A stretch of 64,000 nt of DNA from Pseudomonadota bacterium (GCA_016720075.1 JADJXW010000009.1:93099-157098), one strand, 5' to 3'. Shown: positions 46,043 to 56,883, counted from the first letter of the stretch. Program-made: numbers and translations. Notes: generated by a model not told the origin, from the sequence alone.

Positions 46043-47778
46043 CCCTGCGACTGGGAGCGTTGCTGCTGGGATTGCTGGCCACGCCCCTGTTGACGGTGAC
46101 CGCGCTGGCGGATCCTGCACCCGGTGGCCATGTCGATCGCATATTCGTCAATGGGCGGATCTGGACCGGGGACGATGCGCAGCCCTGGGCAGAAGCCATC
46201 GCCGTATCCGGCGATACTCTGGTCGGCGTGGGCAGCAGCGCCGAGATCCGGTCCATGGCTGCCCCCGATACTGCGGTCGTCGATCTCGGCGGCCGATTTG
46301 TTGCGCCCGGTTTCCAGGATTCCCATATCCACTTTCCCGGACCGTCTATCAATTCGGTCGATCTCAGTGATGTCGTAACGCTTGCCCAATTTCAGGCCAA
46401 GCTGAAGTCGTTTGCAGAAGCGCATCCTGATATTCCATGGATTGTTGGCAAAGGGTGGGGGTATTCGGTCTTTCCGAAGTTGATTGCCGACAAGAAATAC
46501 ATCGACGCCGTGGTCTCCGACCGGCCGGTGTATTTGGCAGCGCGCGATGGCCACATGGCGCTTGCGAACAGCGCAGCGATCCGCGTCGCCGGCGTGGGAC
46601 GCTAGGACCTCGGATCCGCCAAATGGGCGCATCATGAAGGGCAAGAATGGCGAACCCACCGGCGAGTTCAAGGAGGCTGCGCTCAGGCTCGTGCAAAGCA
46701 AAGTACCTCGAGACTCCGATGACGTGCGCTATCGCACTCTGATCGCCCATCTCGATGAGGCGGCGAGAGTGGGTTTGACGGCGGGACACGACGCCATGTC
46801 GTACCCATCGACCGTTGAGTTGTTCCAGCGCGCGCTATCCGCGAATCAGTTGAAGTTGAGGATGCGGTTCGGGATGGTGATGATCCCTGGCGTGGGGGCT
46901 TACTCACCGAAGCATCATCTGGAACGGCCCATCACCGAAGCCGATGTTCGGCCATATGTTCATCTGAGAGACAATCTCAAAGGTCCAGTGCTCAAGGTTA
47001 CCTCGATCAAGGGGGTGCTCGATGGCACGGTTGATGCGCTGACTGCGTCCATGGACGATCCCTACGTCGGCACCAACATCTCCGGCATTCCCTTCTGGGA
47101 GTCCGGTGAGTTCAACAATACTGTCGCCCTTTATGACAGGCTGGGATTCCAGCTAATGATTCATGCCATCGGTGATCGGGCGATCTCGCAGTCGCTGGAT
47201 GCTTTCGCTTATGCCGCAAAGGTCAATGGTACGACCGGACGGCGCCACCGCATTGAACACGCCGAGGTTCCAAAGCTGACGGACCTGCGTCGGATGCATG
47301 ACCTGGGTGTTATCGTCGTCACGACGCCGATGTTCGCGAATCCAGACGAGACGGTCCTGACGAATTTCGATCCTCTGCTCGGACCTAAGCGCGCTCCCCA
47401 CGCGGACTCATTCAAGATATTCGATGATGCCGGGGTGGTTCAGGCATTCAGCAGCGACTGGGACGCCTTCAACTTTTCGCCGATAGAGGGAATCGCCGTT
47501 GCCGTTACGCGAGTTACCGCTGACGGAAAACCGGTGGGTGGTTGGTACCCGATGGCCGCATCTCGGTTGAGGCAGCTTTGCGGCACTATACCCGGGATGG
47601 TGCGTACGCCACTTTTGACGAAGCCCATCGCGGGACACTGACCAAGGGCAAGTTGGCCGATTTCGTCGTCCTGTCGCAGGACCTCACGAAGATCGATCCG
47701 CTGCAGATTCGTGGGACGAAAGTGCTGCTCACCGTCATGGGTGGGAGCGATACCTGGCGCAGCCCGGACTTTCGATGA
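46039..47778 (+). pseudogene. YtcJ-like amidohydrolase with two frameshifts
   Basis: It starts at the ATG overlapping the receptor stop (ATGA). A signal peptide is followed by FVAPGFQDSHIHFPG, the HxH metal motif. The first frame stops at 46605. The second carries the family body (SIKGVLDGTVDALTASM, HAIGDRAISQSLDAF, HRIEHAEVPKLTDL, FSSDWDAFNFSP). A second break near 47545 (GGTACCCGATGG, one base missing) moves the ending (GRISVEAALRHYTRDGAYATFDE, GKLADFVVLSQDL) to a third frame that stops at 47778. Both breaks are single-base changes. Exported amide hydrolase of unknown substrate. Confidence 0.82.
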
Positions 47779-47842
47779 CCGGCAAGCCACGGCTTCGGTA
47801 TGGAATTGCGCGGGACCCAGTCGGAGCAGAGGAGAATTGAAC

Positions 47843-49567
47843 ATGCATCGTCGCAGAGCCCTGATACTGGGGGCAGTCGCTGTCGGTCTCGCCTTTTCGG
47901 GGACCACGCTCGCACAGGCTCCGACCGGCTTCGCGGCCGACCTCGTTCTCGTGAACGGCGACGTCCGCACGGCGGATCCGGCCAGGAATCGCGCAACCGC
48001 GTTCGCCGTGCGTGCAGGCCGCTTCGTGAGAATTGGCAACGACGCTGAAGTGCGCGAACTCATCGGTCCGGGCACGCAGGTTGTGGACGGCTCCGGCCGG
48101 ACGGTCGTGCCGGGCATGATCGACGGCCATACCCATCTGGCCATGGGTTCTGACCTCGTGGCGGGTGTCGATCTCTCGTACATCCCGGACAAGAAGACCT
48201 GGCTCCGGAAGATCAAGGAGCGCTCCGACCAACTTCCGCCGGGAGAGTGGCTTGTCGGTGGTGGCTGGGACTACACACTGGGTGAAGGCGTATTGCCGAC
48301 CAAGGAAGACATCGACTCGGTCGTCCCCGATCGCCCAGTATTCCTTCAGGACATCGACGCGCATTCGCATTGGGCCAATAGCTTGGCGCTAAAGATGGCT
48401 GGCATTACCGCCAGGACGCCCGTTCCGCCCGGCAGCGAGATCGTCGTCGATCCGAAGACGGGTGAGCCGACCGGAATCCTCAAGGAGAGTGGTGCGGCGG
48501 AGCTCATCCTCCGGCAACCTGGGTTGCGGAAGACCGAGCAGCGAAAGCTCGACGGACTGCGCCAGACGATCGCCTACGCCAATAGCCTCGGCGTCACCGG
48601 CGTGCACGATATGGCCGATCGACAGAACCTGTTCGACTACCTCAAGCTCGCCGAAAAGGGCGAACTTAACATTCGAATCTGGTACGGCCAGTTCACCGAC
48701 GATCCGAAGCTGATCCCGCAGGCCGTCCGTGATCGCGCGGACGTAGACAGGAAGCTCGCCAGGCTGCCGACTGCCCGAACCCTGGGGCCGACGCTGAAAT
48801 TCGGGTACATCAAGTCCATTGTCGATGGGGTGCTCTCCACCCGCACCGCAGTGCTCGAGAAGCCGTACTCGGACACGCCTGGCTGGAAAGGTGAACTGTT
48901 TCGCAGCCAGGCCGATCTGGAAAAATTGATCGCGGCGGCCAACGGCGCCGGCTTCCCGGTGTCGGTTCATGCAATCGGCGACGCTGCTGTCAACGTAACG
49001 CTCAATGCCTATGCCAATGCTCGCAAGCCGCTGCCGGGTGGCCTGAAGAACCGCATTGAGCACATCGAGGTCATCGATCCGGACGACGTGATGCGCTTTG
49101 CGCGACTCGGCGTCGTTGCCTCGATGCAGCCCAACCACGCGACCGGGACGATCGGCAAGTACATCACCGAGCGCATCGGCACCGAGCGCGAGCCGTGGGC
49201 CTACGTTTGGCAAAAGATGATCGCCAACCGCGTTCCGCTCGTGTTCGGTAGCGACTGGCCGACGTCGCCGATGAGCCCGCTGACCCAGATCAACGATGCG
49301 GTGTTCCGCGAGAGTCCGTTCGGCCTCGGCAATGGTCCTTGGCATGCCGAGAATGCGGTGACTTTTGACCAGGCTCTGTTCGCGTATACCCAGGCGGGCG
49401 CAAACATGACACCCTGGGCAAAGGAGATCGGCAGCATCACGGTGGGCAAGTGGGCCGACTTCGTCGTACTCGATGGCACGCTGCCTGCGCCTTTGGACCG
49501 ATCGGTTCGTCAACGACACGTCCAGTCGACATACCTGGCCGGCAAGCGCGTGTTCGAAAAACAGTGA
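47843..49567 (+). CDS. YtcJ-like amidohydrolase, exported
   Basis: 574 residues, intact. The ATG at 47843 has GAGGAGAA upstream and opens a signal peptide (MHRRRALILGAVAVGLAFSG). Amidohydrolase_3 features: GMIDGHTHLAMG (HxH), GYIKSIVDGVLSTRTAVL (metal or catalytic region), HAIGDAAVN, NRIEHIEVIDP and the late FGSDWPTSPMSPL aspartate. It is highly similar along its length to the frameshifted gene at 38851 and less so to that at 46039. The family includes N-acyl amino acid and other deacylases. The substrate is not set by sequence. Confidence 0.87.
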   Translation: MHRRRALILGAVAVGLAFSGTTLAQAPTGFAADLVLVNGDVRTADPARNRATAFAVRAGRFVRIGNDAEVRELIGPGTQVVDGSGRTVVPGMIDGHTHLAMGSDLVAGVDLSYIPDKKTWLRKIKERSDQLPPGEWLVGGGWDYTLGEGVLPTKEDIDSVVPDRPVFLQDIDAHSHWANSLALKMAGITARTPVPPGSEIVVDPKTGEPTGILKESGAAELILRQPGLRKTEQRKLDGLRQTIAYANSLGVTGVHDMADRQNLFDYLKLAEKGELNIRIWYGQFTDDPKLIPQAVRDRADVDRKLARLPTARTLGPTLKFGYIKSIVDGVLSTRTAVLEKPYSDTPGWKGELFRSQADLEKLIAAANGAGFPVSVHAIGDAAVNVTLNAYANARKPLPGGLKNRIEHIEVIDPDDVMRFARLGVVASMQPNHATGTIGKYITERIGTEREPWAYVWQKMIANRVPLVFGSDWPTSPMSPLTQINDAVFRESPFGLGNGPWHAENAVTFDQALFAYTQAGANMTPWAKEIGSITVGKWADFVVLDGTLPAPLDRSVRQRHVQSTYLAGKRVFEKQ

Positions 49568-49582
49568 GGCGAAGGTGAGTCA

Positions 49583-51184
49583 GTGACCAAGTCAGCTACG
49601 GCGGCATCGGACGTGGAATACGGCTGGCGCCTCCTGACTTCAGGTCGAGCCGTAGAGGCGCTGACTTTCGCCGAACACATTGTGGCGAGAGAGGCGGCAG
49701 CCATTCCCGCCTGGCACCTGCTCGGTGAGGCGGCGCTTGCATGCGGTCGGCCGGCCAGCGCCGATCGAGCGGCCAGAATGGTCATCCGCCAGAAATCCGA
49801 ACTGCATTGGGCGTGGATCCTGCAGGCTCGCGCAACGCTTGCAGCGGGTTTCCCGGGGCGGGCGGTCAGCGCTGCCCGTCACGCGATCGCTCTGGTCGGC
49901 GCTAGTGCCGAAACCTTCGGAAATGCAGGTGCCGTTCATTCCGCGGCGGGTCTGCACGAGCAGGCGCTCGAATGCTTCATGCGCGCCGTCGAAATCGCTC
50001 CGGACGATACTCGGCACTTGTTCAACCTGGCAATGCAGCGCCGCTACGTCGGTGACCTTGCAGGGGCTGAAGCGAATTGCGACAAGTTGATCGCGCTGGA
50101 TCCGGATCACAGTGAGGCCTGGCTGATCCGTTCGGGCCTGCGCCAACAGACCGCGGACCGAAACCACATCCGCGAGCTGAAATCCCGATTGGGGCGTGGT
50201 GTGGACGGGTGGCGGAGCGAGGGACAACTGCGCTACGCCCTGTCAAAGGAGCTGGAGGACCTCGGTGAAGACCGTGAGGCTTTTGCCGAGCTTTCGCGAG
50301 GGGCGCAATTGCGCCGGGAGCATCTCGACTATGACGTAGGGCGCGATCTGGCCATGATCGACGCGCTGATCGCCGGGTCCGCCCATGGCGAGGTCCAATC
50401 CGGGACCGCCGAGGCGGGATCGGGCGCGATTTTCATCATTGGTCTGCCGCGCACGGGCACGACCTTGGCTGATCGCATCCTTTCCAGCCATACGCAGGTC
50501 GATTCTCTTGGTGAGCCAAGCGCCTTTCCCGCAGCGATCATGACCAGCATGCAGAAGGTGCGGCGGCCCCTGCGCAGCGCCGAGGAACGCGTATCCGCGG
50601 CGATGGCGATTCCACCCGAGGAACTGGCGCAGGGCTATTTAGACCGGTTGCAGGGGCTGCGCGGCAATGGCAGTCATTTCATCGACAAACTGCCGATGAA
50701 CTTCCTCCACCTCGGGCTGATTCGCCGGTCGCTGCCAGGTGCGAAGGTCATTCACCTCAGGCGCGATCTGATGGATTCAGGATACGCCATGCTCAAGACT
50801 TGGTTCGCAGACGCGTACCCCTTCTCCTACGACCAGCAGGAACTGGGGAGGTACATTGCCGCCTACCAGCGGCTGATGGTTCACTGGACGACGCTCTATC
50901 CCGGCGCGATCCTCACTATCGACTATGAAGAGCTGGTCGCCGACGTCGAGGGGCATGCGCGGGCCATGCTCGCCCATTGCGGGCTTGGCTGGGAAGATGC
51001 CTGCGCCGTGCCCCATCGCAACCAACTGCCATCCACCACCGCCAGTGCAAGCCAGATTCGCAACCCGGTCCATTCCCGGTCAATCGGCGCATGGACCCGG
51101 CATCGCGATGCGCTGCAACCGCTGTTGTCGACCCTTCAATCGGCAGGCCTCGGCAGTTCGTGCGCTTTGGGAGATCCGACATGA
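49583..51184 (+). CDS. TPR-containing sulfotransferase family protein
   Basis: 533 residues, GTG start with GAAGGTGAG upstream, 15 bp after the amidohydrolase. The N-terminal half is built of TPR-like helices (ALECFMRAVEIAPDDTRHLFNLAM, NCDKLIALDPDHSEAWLIRSGL). The C-terminal half is a PAPS-dependent sulfotransferase domain with the 5'-phosphosulfate loop IFIIGLPRTGTTLADRIL (about 283-300) and a later KVIHLRRDLMDSGYAMLKTWF. It would sulfate a small molecule or peptide. Its place among catabolic genes is odd. The stop overlaps an ATG at 51181, near the serine hydrolase start. Confidence 0.85.
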   Translation: MTKSATAASDVEYGWRLLTSGRAVEALTFAEHIVAREAAAIPAWHLLGEAALACGRPASADRAARMVIRQKSELHWAWILQARATLAAGFPGRAVSAARHAIALVGASAETFGNAGAVHSAAGLHEQALECFMRAVEIAPDDTRHLFNLAMQRRYVGDLAGAEANCDKLIALDPDHSEAWLIRSGLRQQTADRNHIRELKSRLGRGVDGWRSEGQLRYALSKELEDLGEDREAFAELSRGAQLRREHLDYDVGRDLAMIDALIAGSAHGEVQSGTAEAGSGAIFIIGLPRTGTTLADRILSSHTQVDSLGEPSAFPAAIMTSMQKVRRPLRSAEERVSAAMAIPPEELAQGYLDRLQGLRGNGSHFIDKLPMNFLHLGLIRRSLPGAKVIHLRRDLMDSGYAMLKTWFADAYPFSYDQQELGRYIAAYQRLMVHWTTLYPGAILTIDYEELVADVEGHARAMLAHCGLGWEDACAVPHRNQLPSTTASASQIRNPVHSRSIGAWTRHRDALQPLLSTLQSAGLGSSCALGDPT

Positions 51185-51201
51185 CCCAAATGGGAGAGGC
51201 G

Positions 51202-52507
51202 ATGAATAGTCCCATCCGACGGACGCTTTCGTGGCTGGCCTCGCTGGCTGTTGCAATGCTGGCAGCCAGCGCAGCCGGTGCCGGCGAGATCCCAGCTGCA
51301 AACCCCGGAGGAGCTCGGATTCTCGACGGCCAGACTGGATTACCTCGACAGGTACTATGCAGACAAGGTGCAGCGCGGGGAACTGGCAGGCATGGTTACC
51401 CTGATCGCGCGTCACGGAAAAATCGTGCACTTCTCCGCGCTCGGGTCCGCGGATATCGAGAAGCGAAAGCCAATGCAGCGCGACACGATTGTTCGCCTGT
51501 ATTCCATGACCAAGCCCATCACTTCTACCGCATTGATGATGCTGTACGAGGAGGGGCGGTTCCAGATGAAGGATCCGATTTCCAAGTACCTGCCAGAATT
51601 CGCGCACCTTCGCGTGCTTCGTGACCCGCAGGAAGCTGTCACGGACACAGTGCCGGTCCAGCGAGAACCTACCATTCAGGATCTGTTGCGTCACACGGCA
51701 GGGTTCGTTCACGCGCTCGAAATGAGCCCGCTGGATGCCGAATACTCCAGAGAGAACCTCTTCGGAGTGGACGTATCGCTCTCGGAGATGATGGGAAGGC
51801 TCGCGAAACTGCCTTTGGCGAATCAACCGGGCACCCGGTGGGTCTACAGCGTCGGTCCGGATGTCCAGGCGCGCCTCGTGGAAGTGCTATCTGGCATGTC
51901 CTTCGACCGCTTCCTGGAGCAGCGGCTATTCAAGCCCTTGGGAATGAAGGACACCGGATTCTGGGTTGCGCGCGAGAAATCCCAACGTCTAGCCACCGTA
52001 TATTGGATGAAGGACGGCAAGCTCGCACCCATCGACAACGCCCACGGATCTCCCGGAGATGCATGGCTCTCGGAGCCCTGGACGGTCAACAGCTACACGA
52101 TGGACCACAAGCGCAAGGGTGGCAGCTACGGACTGGTCTCGACTGCCGAGGATTACCTCCGCTTTTCGCAAATGCTGCTGAATGGCGGCGAGCTCGACGG
52201 AGTGCGGATCCTGAGTCCTCGAACTGTTGCGTACATGGCCCGGGATCACCTCGGTTCGATTGGCAAGCTACCCGGAATGGGATTTGGGCTCGGGTTTGCC
52301 GTAATGGAAGATCCGGTCGTCGCGGGCTATCCGGGTTCTGTTGGCACGTACTCCTGGGCAGGTTACGCGTCGACCTATTTCTGGGTTGATCCTAAGGAAG
52401 ACATGGTGGTCATCGCCATGACTCAGCACGTGGACGTAAGCGTCCCCGCCGCCGGCGAAATACGAAGTCAACTTCCAGCACTTGTCTACAGTGCCTTGCT
52501 GAATTGA
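51202..52507 (+). pseudogene. serine hydrolase (beta-lactamase class C family), frameshifted after the signal peptide
   Basis: The start at 51202 has GGGAGAGG eight bases upstream and begins a signal peptide (MNSPIRRTLSWLASLAVAMLAASAAG). The frame then breaks in AACCCCGGAGG near 51303-51306. With one C fewer it reads on as ANPEELGFSTARLDYLDRYYADK in the frame that ends at 52507. The SxxK motif is SMTK and the second motif YSV. The Gly-rich SAGYASTYF near the end fits the family's third motif region. Probably an exported esterase or peptidase. A single-base sequencing error would restore it. Confidence 0.82.
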
Positions 52508-52559
52508 TGGCGCAGAAGAGGCCGTGGGCGCTGCACGTATTGCGGGGCGAGGCCGGCGC

Positions 52560-52688
52560 AGGATAGCCCAACAAGGCTATATCGCGGTTCTGTTCTCAGG
52601 CGGACACTCAATGGATATTCCGATGACAAAGGTGTTGCTGACTGCAATGGGCGGCAAGGACATGTTTTGCGACAGGGACATTCAATGA
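52560..52688 (+). pseudogene. C-terminal remnant of a further amidohydrolase
   Basis: An open stretch ends with a 25-codon ORF (52611-52688) reading MDIPMTKVLLTAMGGKDMF. This matches the C-terminus of the amidohydrolase at 46039 (IRGTKVLLTVMGGSDTW). Upstream in frame, QQGYIAVLFSGG looks like a decayed KLADFVVLSQD. Nothing else of such a gene remains in the 242-bp gap between the serine hydrolase and the aldehyde dehydrogenase. Confidence 0.55.
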
Positions 52689-52749
52689 GCCAGGTCACTG
52701 GACCGGCCCTTCGGCATCTGCTGTTGGCAATTGCGAATCGTCGTGCCAC

Positions 52750-54233
52750 ATGAGCGTACTAGATGACTACATGATCGCGGCGCCGATACGCGACTTCATC
52801 CGTCGTCCGCATCGCCTGCTGATTGATGGACAGTGGCGCAATGCTGTCTCGGAAGCGAGGCTCGATGTGTTCGACCCTTCGAGCGCCGAGTGCATTGCGA
52901 GCATTGCGGCCGGAGACGCGCGGGACGTGAACCTTGCCGTGGAGGCTGCGTACCGAAGCATGGCGGACGGTCGCTGGTCGCGTACCTCACCGGCGTACCG
53001 CGAGCGAATCCTGTTGAAGTTCGCAGAGCTCATGGAATCCAATGTTGAAGAGCTCGCCGTGCTGGAGTCGGTCGACAACGGCAAGCCGCTGTCCGCCGCA
53101 CGCGACATCGACCTTCCGGATGCCGTGCGTTTCGCGCGCTACATGGCTGGATGGGCGACCAAGATAGACGGTCGGGTGGTTCAGCTGTCCGCTCCCAACG
53201 GACCCCTCGGCATGACATTTCGGGAGCCAGTGGGTGTCGTCGGTGCGATCATTCCATGGAACTTTCCGTTCAACATGGCAGTGCAGAAAGTATTCCCTGC
53301 ACTGGCGGCGGGTTGCTCGGTGGTGCTGAAACCCGCCGAGCAAACTTCATTGACTGCGATTCGCCTGGGGAGCTGGCCCAAGCGGCGGAGTGCCGGATGG
53401 GGTGCTAAATGTAGTGACGGGATTGGGGCCCGCCGCTGGCGAGACGCTGGCGCGCCATCCAAGCGTCGCGAAGCTGACTTTCACCGGATCGACAGTTATC
53501 GGCACCCATGTTGCCACCCTGGCGATGCAGAACATGACCCGGCTGACCCTCGAGCTGGGTGGTAAGTCGCCCATGGTCGTGCTGGCCGACGCCGATCTGG
53601 ATCAGGCCGCGCAGGGGGTGGTCGACGGCATTTTCTACAATGCCGGGCAGGTCTGCTGCGCCGCGTCGCGATTGTATGTCGAGGAATCCGTGCACGACGC
53701 CCTGCTTGAACGCGTGGTCCGGCGTGCGAATTCGCTGAAAGTCGCCCCTGGCCTGTCGCCGGATTGCGAAATGGGTCCTCTCGTCTCGGCACGTCAGCGT
53801 GATCGGGTGATGGAGTACATCGAGACGGGCCGGCGGGAGGGGGAAGTATCGTCACCGGGGGTGAATGCCCGGGTACGGGCTTTTTCGTCCGGCCGACGGT
53901 GTTCACGGGGCTTACCCGCGGTAGTCGAGTGGTTCGAGGAAGAGGTCTTCGGCCCCGTCGTGACGGTTCGTTCATTTGCCACCGACGCCGAAGTCGTGGA
54001 ACTGGCGAATGACACGCGCTACGGCCTCGCGGCCAGCCTCTGGTCCAACGATCTGACGCGATTGCGAAATGGCTGGCGCGATTCGCGCAGGGACCATATG
54101 GGTAAACACCCACAATCCGGTTGACGCCGCATTGCCGTTCGGAGGGTTCGGCATGTCGGGATTCGGCCGTGAGGGTGGTCCGGAGCAGCTCGACGCCTAC
54201 CTGGAGACCAAGGCGCTATGGATCACCACCTGA
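52750..54233 (+). pseudogene. aldehyde dehydrogenase disrupted by about five single-base indels
   Basis: The gene begins at 52750 and reads as a normal ALDH up to VFPALAAGCSVVLKPAEQTS. It then changes frame near 53372 and 53387 (one G short in each G run), near 53845 (G short), near 53938 (extra T) and near 54078 (extra A). Repaired, it contains LELGGKSPMVV, the catalytic cysteine in YNAGQVCCAASRLY, EEEVFGPVV and PFGGFGMSGFGREGG, ending at 54233. The last 16 bases overlap the M20 hydrolase start. The substrate would be an aldehyde from the amine pathways nearby. Decay or poor sequence quality are both possible. Confidence 0.85.
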
Positions 54234-55465
54234 TCAGCAAGCTGCGCATAGACGGAGCCCGTCTCTGGTCGAGCCTCATGGCGATGGCACAGATCGGCGC
54301 CACGGCTCATGGCGGCTGCAATCGTCAGGCGCTGACCGACGAAGACAAGATCGGGCGCGATCTCTTTGTCCAGTGGGCCCAGGCTGCCGGTTGCACGGTT
54401 ACGGTGGATGCAGTGGGCAACATTTTCGCTGCGCGCAAGGGTACCGACCCTGACGCAGATCCGGTTCTGATAGGTAGCCATCTCGATACGCAGGCGACCG
54501 GTGGGCGCTTCGATGGCGTATATGGCGTCATGGCCGGCCTCGAGGTTATGCGGGTGCTTCAGACGCATGGCGTTGACCTCAAGCGCACGGTCGAAGTTGC
54601 CTCGTGGACGAACGAAGAAGGTTGCCGATTTGCGCCTGCCATGCTGGGCTCCGGTGTTGTTGCGGGAACGTACACCCTGGATTTCGCATACGAGCGCCGC
54701 GACAGATCCGGCATAACCTTCCGGCAGGAACTCGAGCGCATTGGTTATCGGGGCACGGCACCGGCAAGGGCGCGTCGATTCAGGGCGATGTTCGAGGCAC
54801 ACATTGAGCAGGGTCCCATCCTCGAAAATCTCGACGCGACCGTCGGTGTGGTCACAGGTATCCAGGGTGCCTACTGGTTCGACGTCACGCTCCGAGGCGT
54901 GGCGTGCCACGCCGGCCCCACTCCAATGGAACTTCGCCGCGACCCATGGCGGGCAGCCACGCCCATCATCGACGCGGCATTCGCGATCGCCAAGGCAAAC
55001 GGGCCTTGGGGCCGGGCCACGATCGGCGATCTGAAGGCATTTCCGGGTGCGCGCAATACGGTTCCGGAGCAGCTGGTCATTGCGGTGGACCTTCGCCATC
55101 CAGAGTCGGCTGTGCTGGAGTCAATGGTCGCGAGTTTCAGGGAAGAGGTCGCCCAACTCGCCGCTTTTGCCGGCATCGACGCCCGCATTGAGCAGATCTG
55201 GCACATGCCGGCCACCCGGTTCGACGCCGAGCTAGGTGGCATCGTCGATCGCACAGCGCAGGATCTGGGATTCAGCCGCGTATCGATCGTCAGCGGGGCG
55301 GGTCACGACTCACTGCATACGGCGCAGTTCGCACCCACCGCGATGATCTTCGTGCCGTGCGCAGGCGGACTTAGTCACAATGAGGCTGAGAGTGCGACGC
55401 CCGCGGATCTGGAGGCAGGCGCAAACGTGCTGCTCCAGTCCGTGCTTTGCGTTGCGAACGACTGA
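54218..55465 (+). CDS. M20 family Zn-dependent hydrolase (N-carbamoyl-L-amino acid hydrolase/allantoate amidohydrolase type)
   Basis: 415 residues, intact. Metal-binding features in order: GSHLDTQATGGRFDG, SWTNEEGCRFAPAM, an EAHIEQGPILE segment, the dimerisation-domain substrate histidine in CHAGPTPM and the terminal SGAGHDSLH and GGLSHNEAE. This order defines the carbamoylase/ureidoglycolate-amidohydrolase branch (AmaB, HyuC, AllC). It would release ammonia and CO2 or an amino acid from an N-carbamoyl compound. It starts inside the end of the aldehyde dehydrogenase gene, so it belongs to that operon. Confidence 0.9.
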   Translation: MDHHLISKLRIDGARLWSSLMAMAQIGATAHGGCNRQALTDEDKIGRDLFVQWAQAAGCTVTVDAVGNIFAARKGTDPDADPVLIGSHLDTQATGGRFDGVYGVMAGLEVMRVLQTHGVDLKRTVEVASWTNEEGCRFAPAMLGSGVVAGTYTLDFAYERRDRSGITFRQELERIGYRGTAPARARRFRAMFEAHIEQGPILENLDATVGVVTGIQGAYWFDVTLRGVACHAGPTPMELRRDPWRAATPIIDAAFAIAKANGPWGRATIGDLKAFPGARNTVPEQLVIAVDLRHPESAVLESMVASFREEVAQLAAFAGIDARIEQIWHMPATRFDAELGGIVDRTAQDLGFSRVSIVSGAGHDSLHTAQFAPTAMIFVPCAGGLSHNEAESATPADLEAGANVLLQSVLCVAND

Positions 55466-55599
55466 AGGATGGGAGGGCCGTGCGTATGCAGAGCTGCATC
55501 CGTCAGATCCTTTACCCAGATTCCGCAGTGGGCCGACCTGGGCTCCCGGGGGCAATGTAGAGTGGCACCTCCGCCAATCATTCGCAAATAGGGTGTGAT

Positions 55600-56883
55600 A
55601 TGGATTCGACGAGGCTTCTCAGGCGTCGCGAGAAATCGCTTGGAGTCGGCGCGGAACTCTTCTACAGCCAACCGATTCAGCTGGTTCGGGGGCAGGGCGC
55701 TCATGTCTTCGACGAAACAGGGCGGCGCTACGTCGACTTCTACAACAATGTGCCTGCGGTTGGACATGGTAACGCGTATGTTGCCGATGCAATTTCACTG
55801 CAGCAGCGCACACTGAACGTCAACAGCCGCTATCTGCATGAGGGGGTTGTAGCCTATGCCGAGCGACTTGCGGCGTTGCATTGCCCCAATATCGAAAGTT
55901 TCATATTCAGCTGTAGTGGCACGGAAGCGAACGATGTAGCCATTCAGATGGCGCGCATGGCCACTGGCAAGCGCGGCGTGTTGTGCTCCAACGCTGCCTA
56001 CCACGGCAACAGTGACCTGGTCGGGCGGTTCACCAACGTTGGCCGCACCCAACCAGAGAGCGAGGAAGTCCGCTCGTTTCCATTTCCGGATCTGTATCGT
56101 CCCATCACCGTAGGGCTAGGTGAGGAGGAGCTCGCGGACGCCTATCTGGAGACAATCCGGAAGGCGATCGCGCGGTTTGAGACCTCTGGCGTCGGTCTAG
56201 CCGGCATGCTGGTCTGTTCCATCTTTGCCAACGAAGGCATGCCGAATCTTCCCGGCCACTTCATGGCGCGCGCGGCAGCAATGGTCCGCGATGCGGGTGG
56301 GCTCGTGATCGCGGATGAGGTGCAAGCGGGATTCGGGCGGACCGGTCACTGGTGGGGTTACGAGGCTACCGGTTTCCAGCCGGACATCGTGACTTTGGGA
56401 AAGCCTATGGGAAACGGTGTGCCTGTCTCGGCAACGGGTGCCAGTCGCGGTCTCATCGAGCGCTTTCGCAGCAAGACGGACCACTTCAATACCTTTGCTT
56501 CCAGCCCGCTGCAAGCAGCAGCTGGCATGGCAGTGCTGGACGTGATCGAACGCGATGAGCTTCTCGACAATGTGCGGCGAATTGGACGGTTCCTGAAGGA
56601 CGGTCTGGATCAGCTTGTGGTTGGCAACCAGCACCTGGGCGACGTACGTGGCCGAGGTCTTTTCCTCGTGGTCGAAGTGGTGACGGACCGGGAGTCCAGG
56701 ACGCCGGATCCCGGACGGGCGGCGGCGATGCCAGACCGGCTCAAGGAACTGGGGGTTCTTACTGCTCCGGCTGGCGCATACAAGACCCTTGTCAAGGTTC
56801 GGCCTCCGCTCGTCCTTACAACGGACGACGCCGCTTCGTTTCTCAAGGCGTTCGAGGTTGCAAGGAATGATGTTTGTGGGTGA
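55600..56883 (+). CDS. class III aminotransferase-fold enzyme, probable phospho-lyase
   Basis: 427 residues. Fold-type I class III features: SCSGTEANDVAIQMARMATGKRG, AYHGNSDL, D239 in VIADEVQAGFGRTG and PLP lysine K268 in TLGKPMGNGVP. The segment LNVNSRYLHEGVVAYAERL resembles the ethanolamine-phosphate and 5-phosphohydroxylysine phospho-lyases (AGXT2L group) more than ordinary transaminases. The next gene, overlapping by 17 nt, is an APH-fold kinase. The kinase plus phospho-lyase pairing is known for those pathways. The substrate here is inferred only as an amino-alcohol. Confidence 0.85.
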   Translation: MDSTRLLRRREKSLGVGAELFYSQPIQLVRGQGAHVFDETGRRYVDFYNNVPAVGHGNAYVADAISLQQRTLNVNSRYLHEGVVAYAERLAALHCPNIESFIFSCSGTEANDVAIQMARMATGKRGVLCSNAAYHGNSDLVGRFTNVGRTQPESEEVRSFPFPDLYRPITVGLGEEELADAYLETIRKAIARFETSGVGLAGMLVCSIFANEGMPNLPGHFMARAAAMVRDAGGLVIADEVQAGFGRTGHWWGYEATGFQPDIVTLGKPMGNGVPVSATGASRGLIERFRSKTDHFNTFASSPLQAAAGMAVLDVIERDELLDNVRRIGRFLKDGLDQLVVGNQHLGDVRGRGLFLVVEVVTDRESRTPDPGRAAAMPDRLKELGVLTAPAGAYKTLVKVRPPLVLTTDDAASFLKAFEVARNDVCG

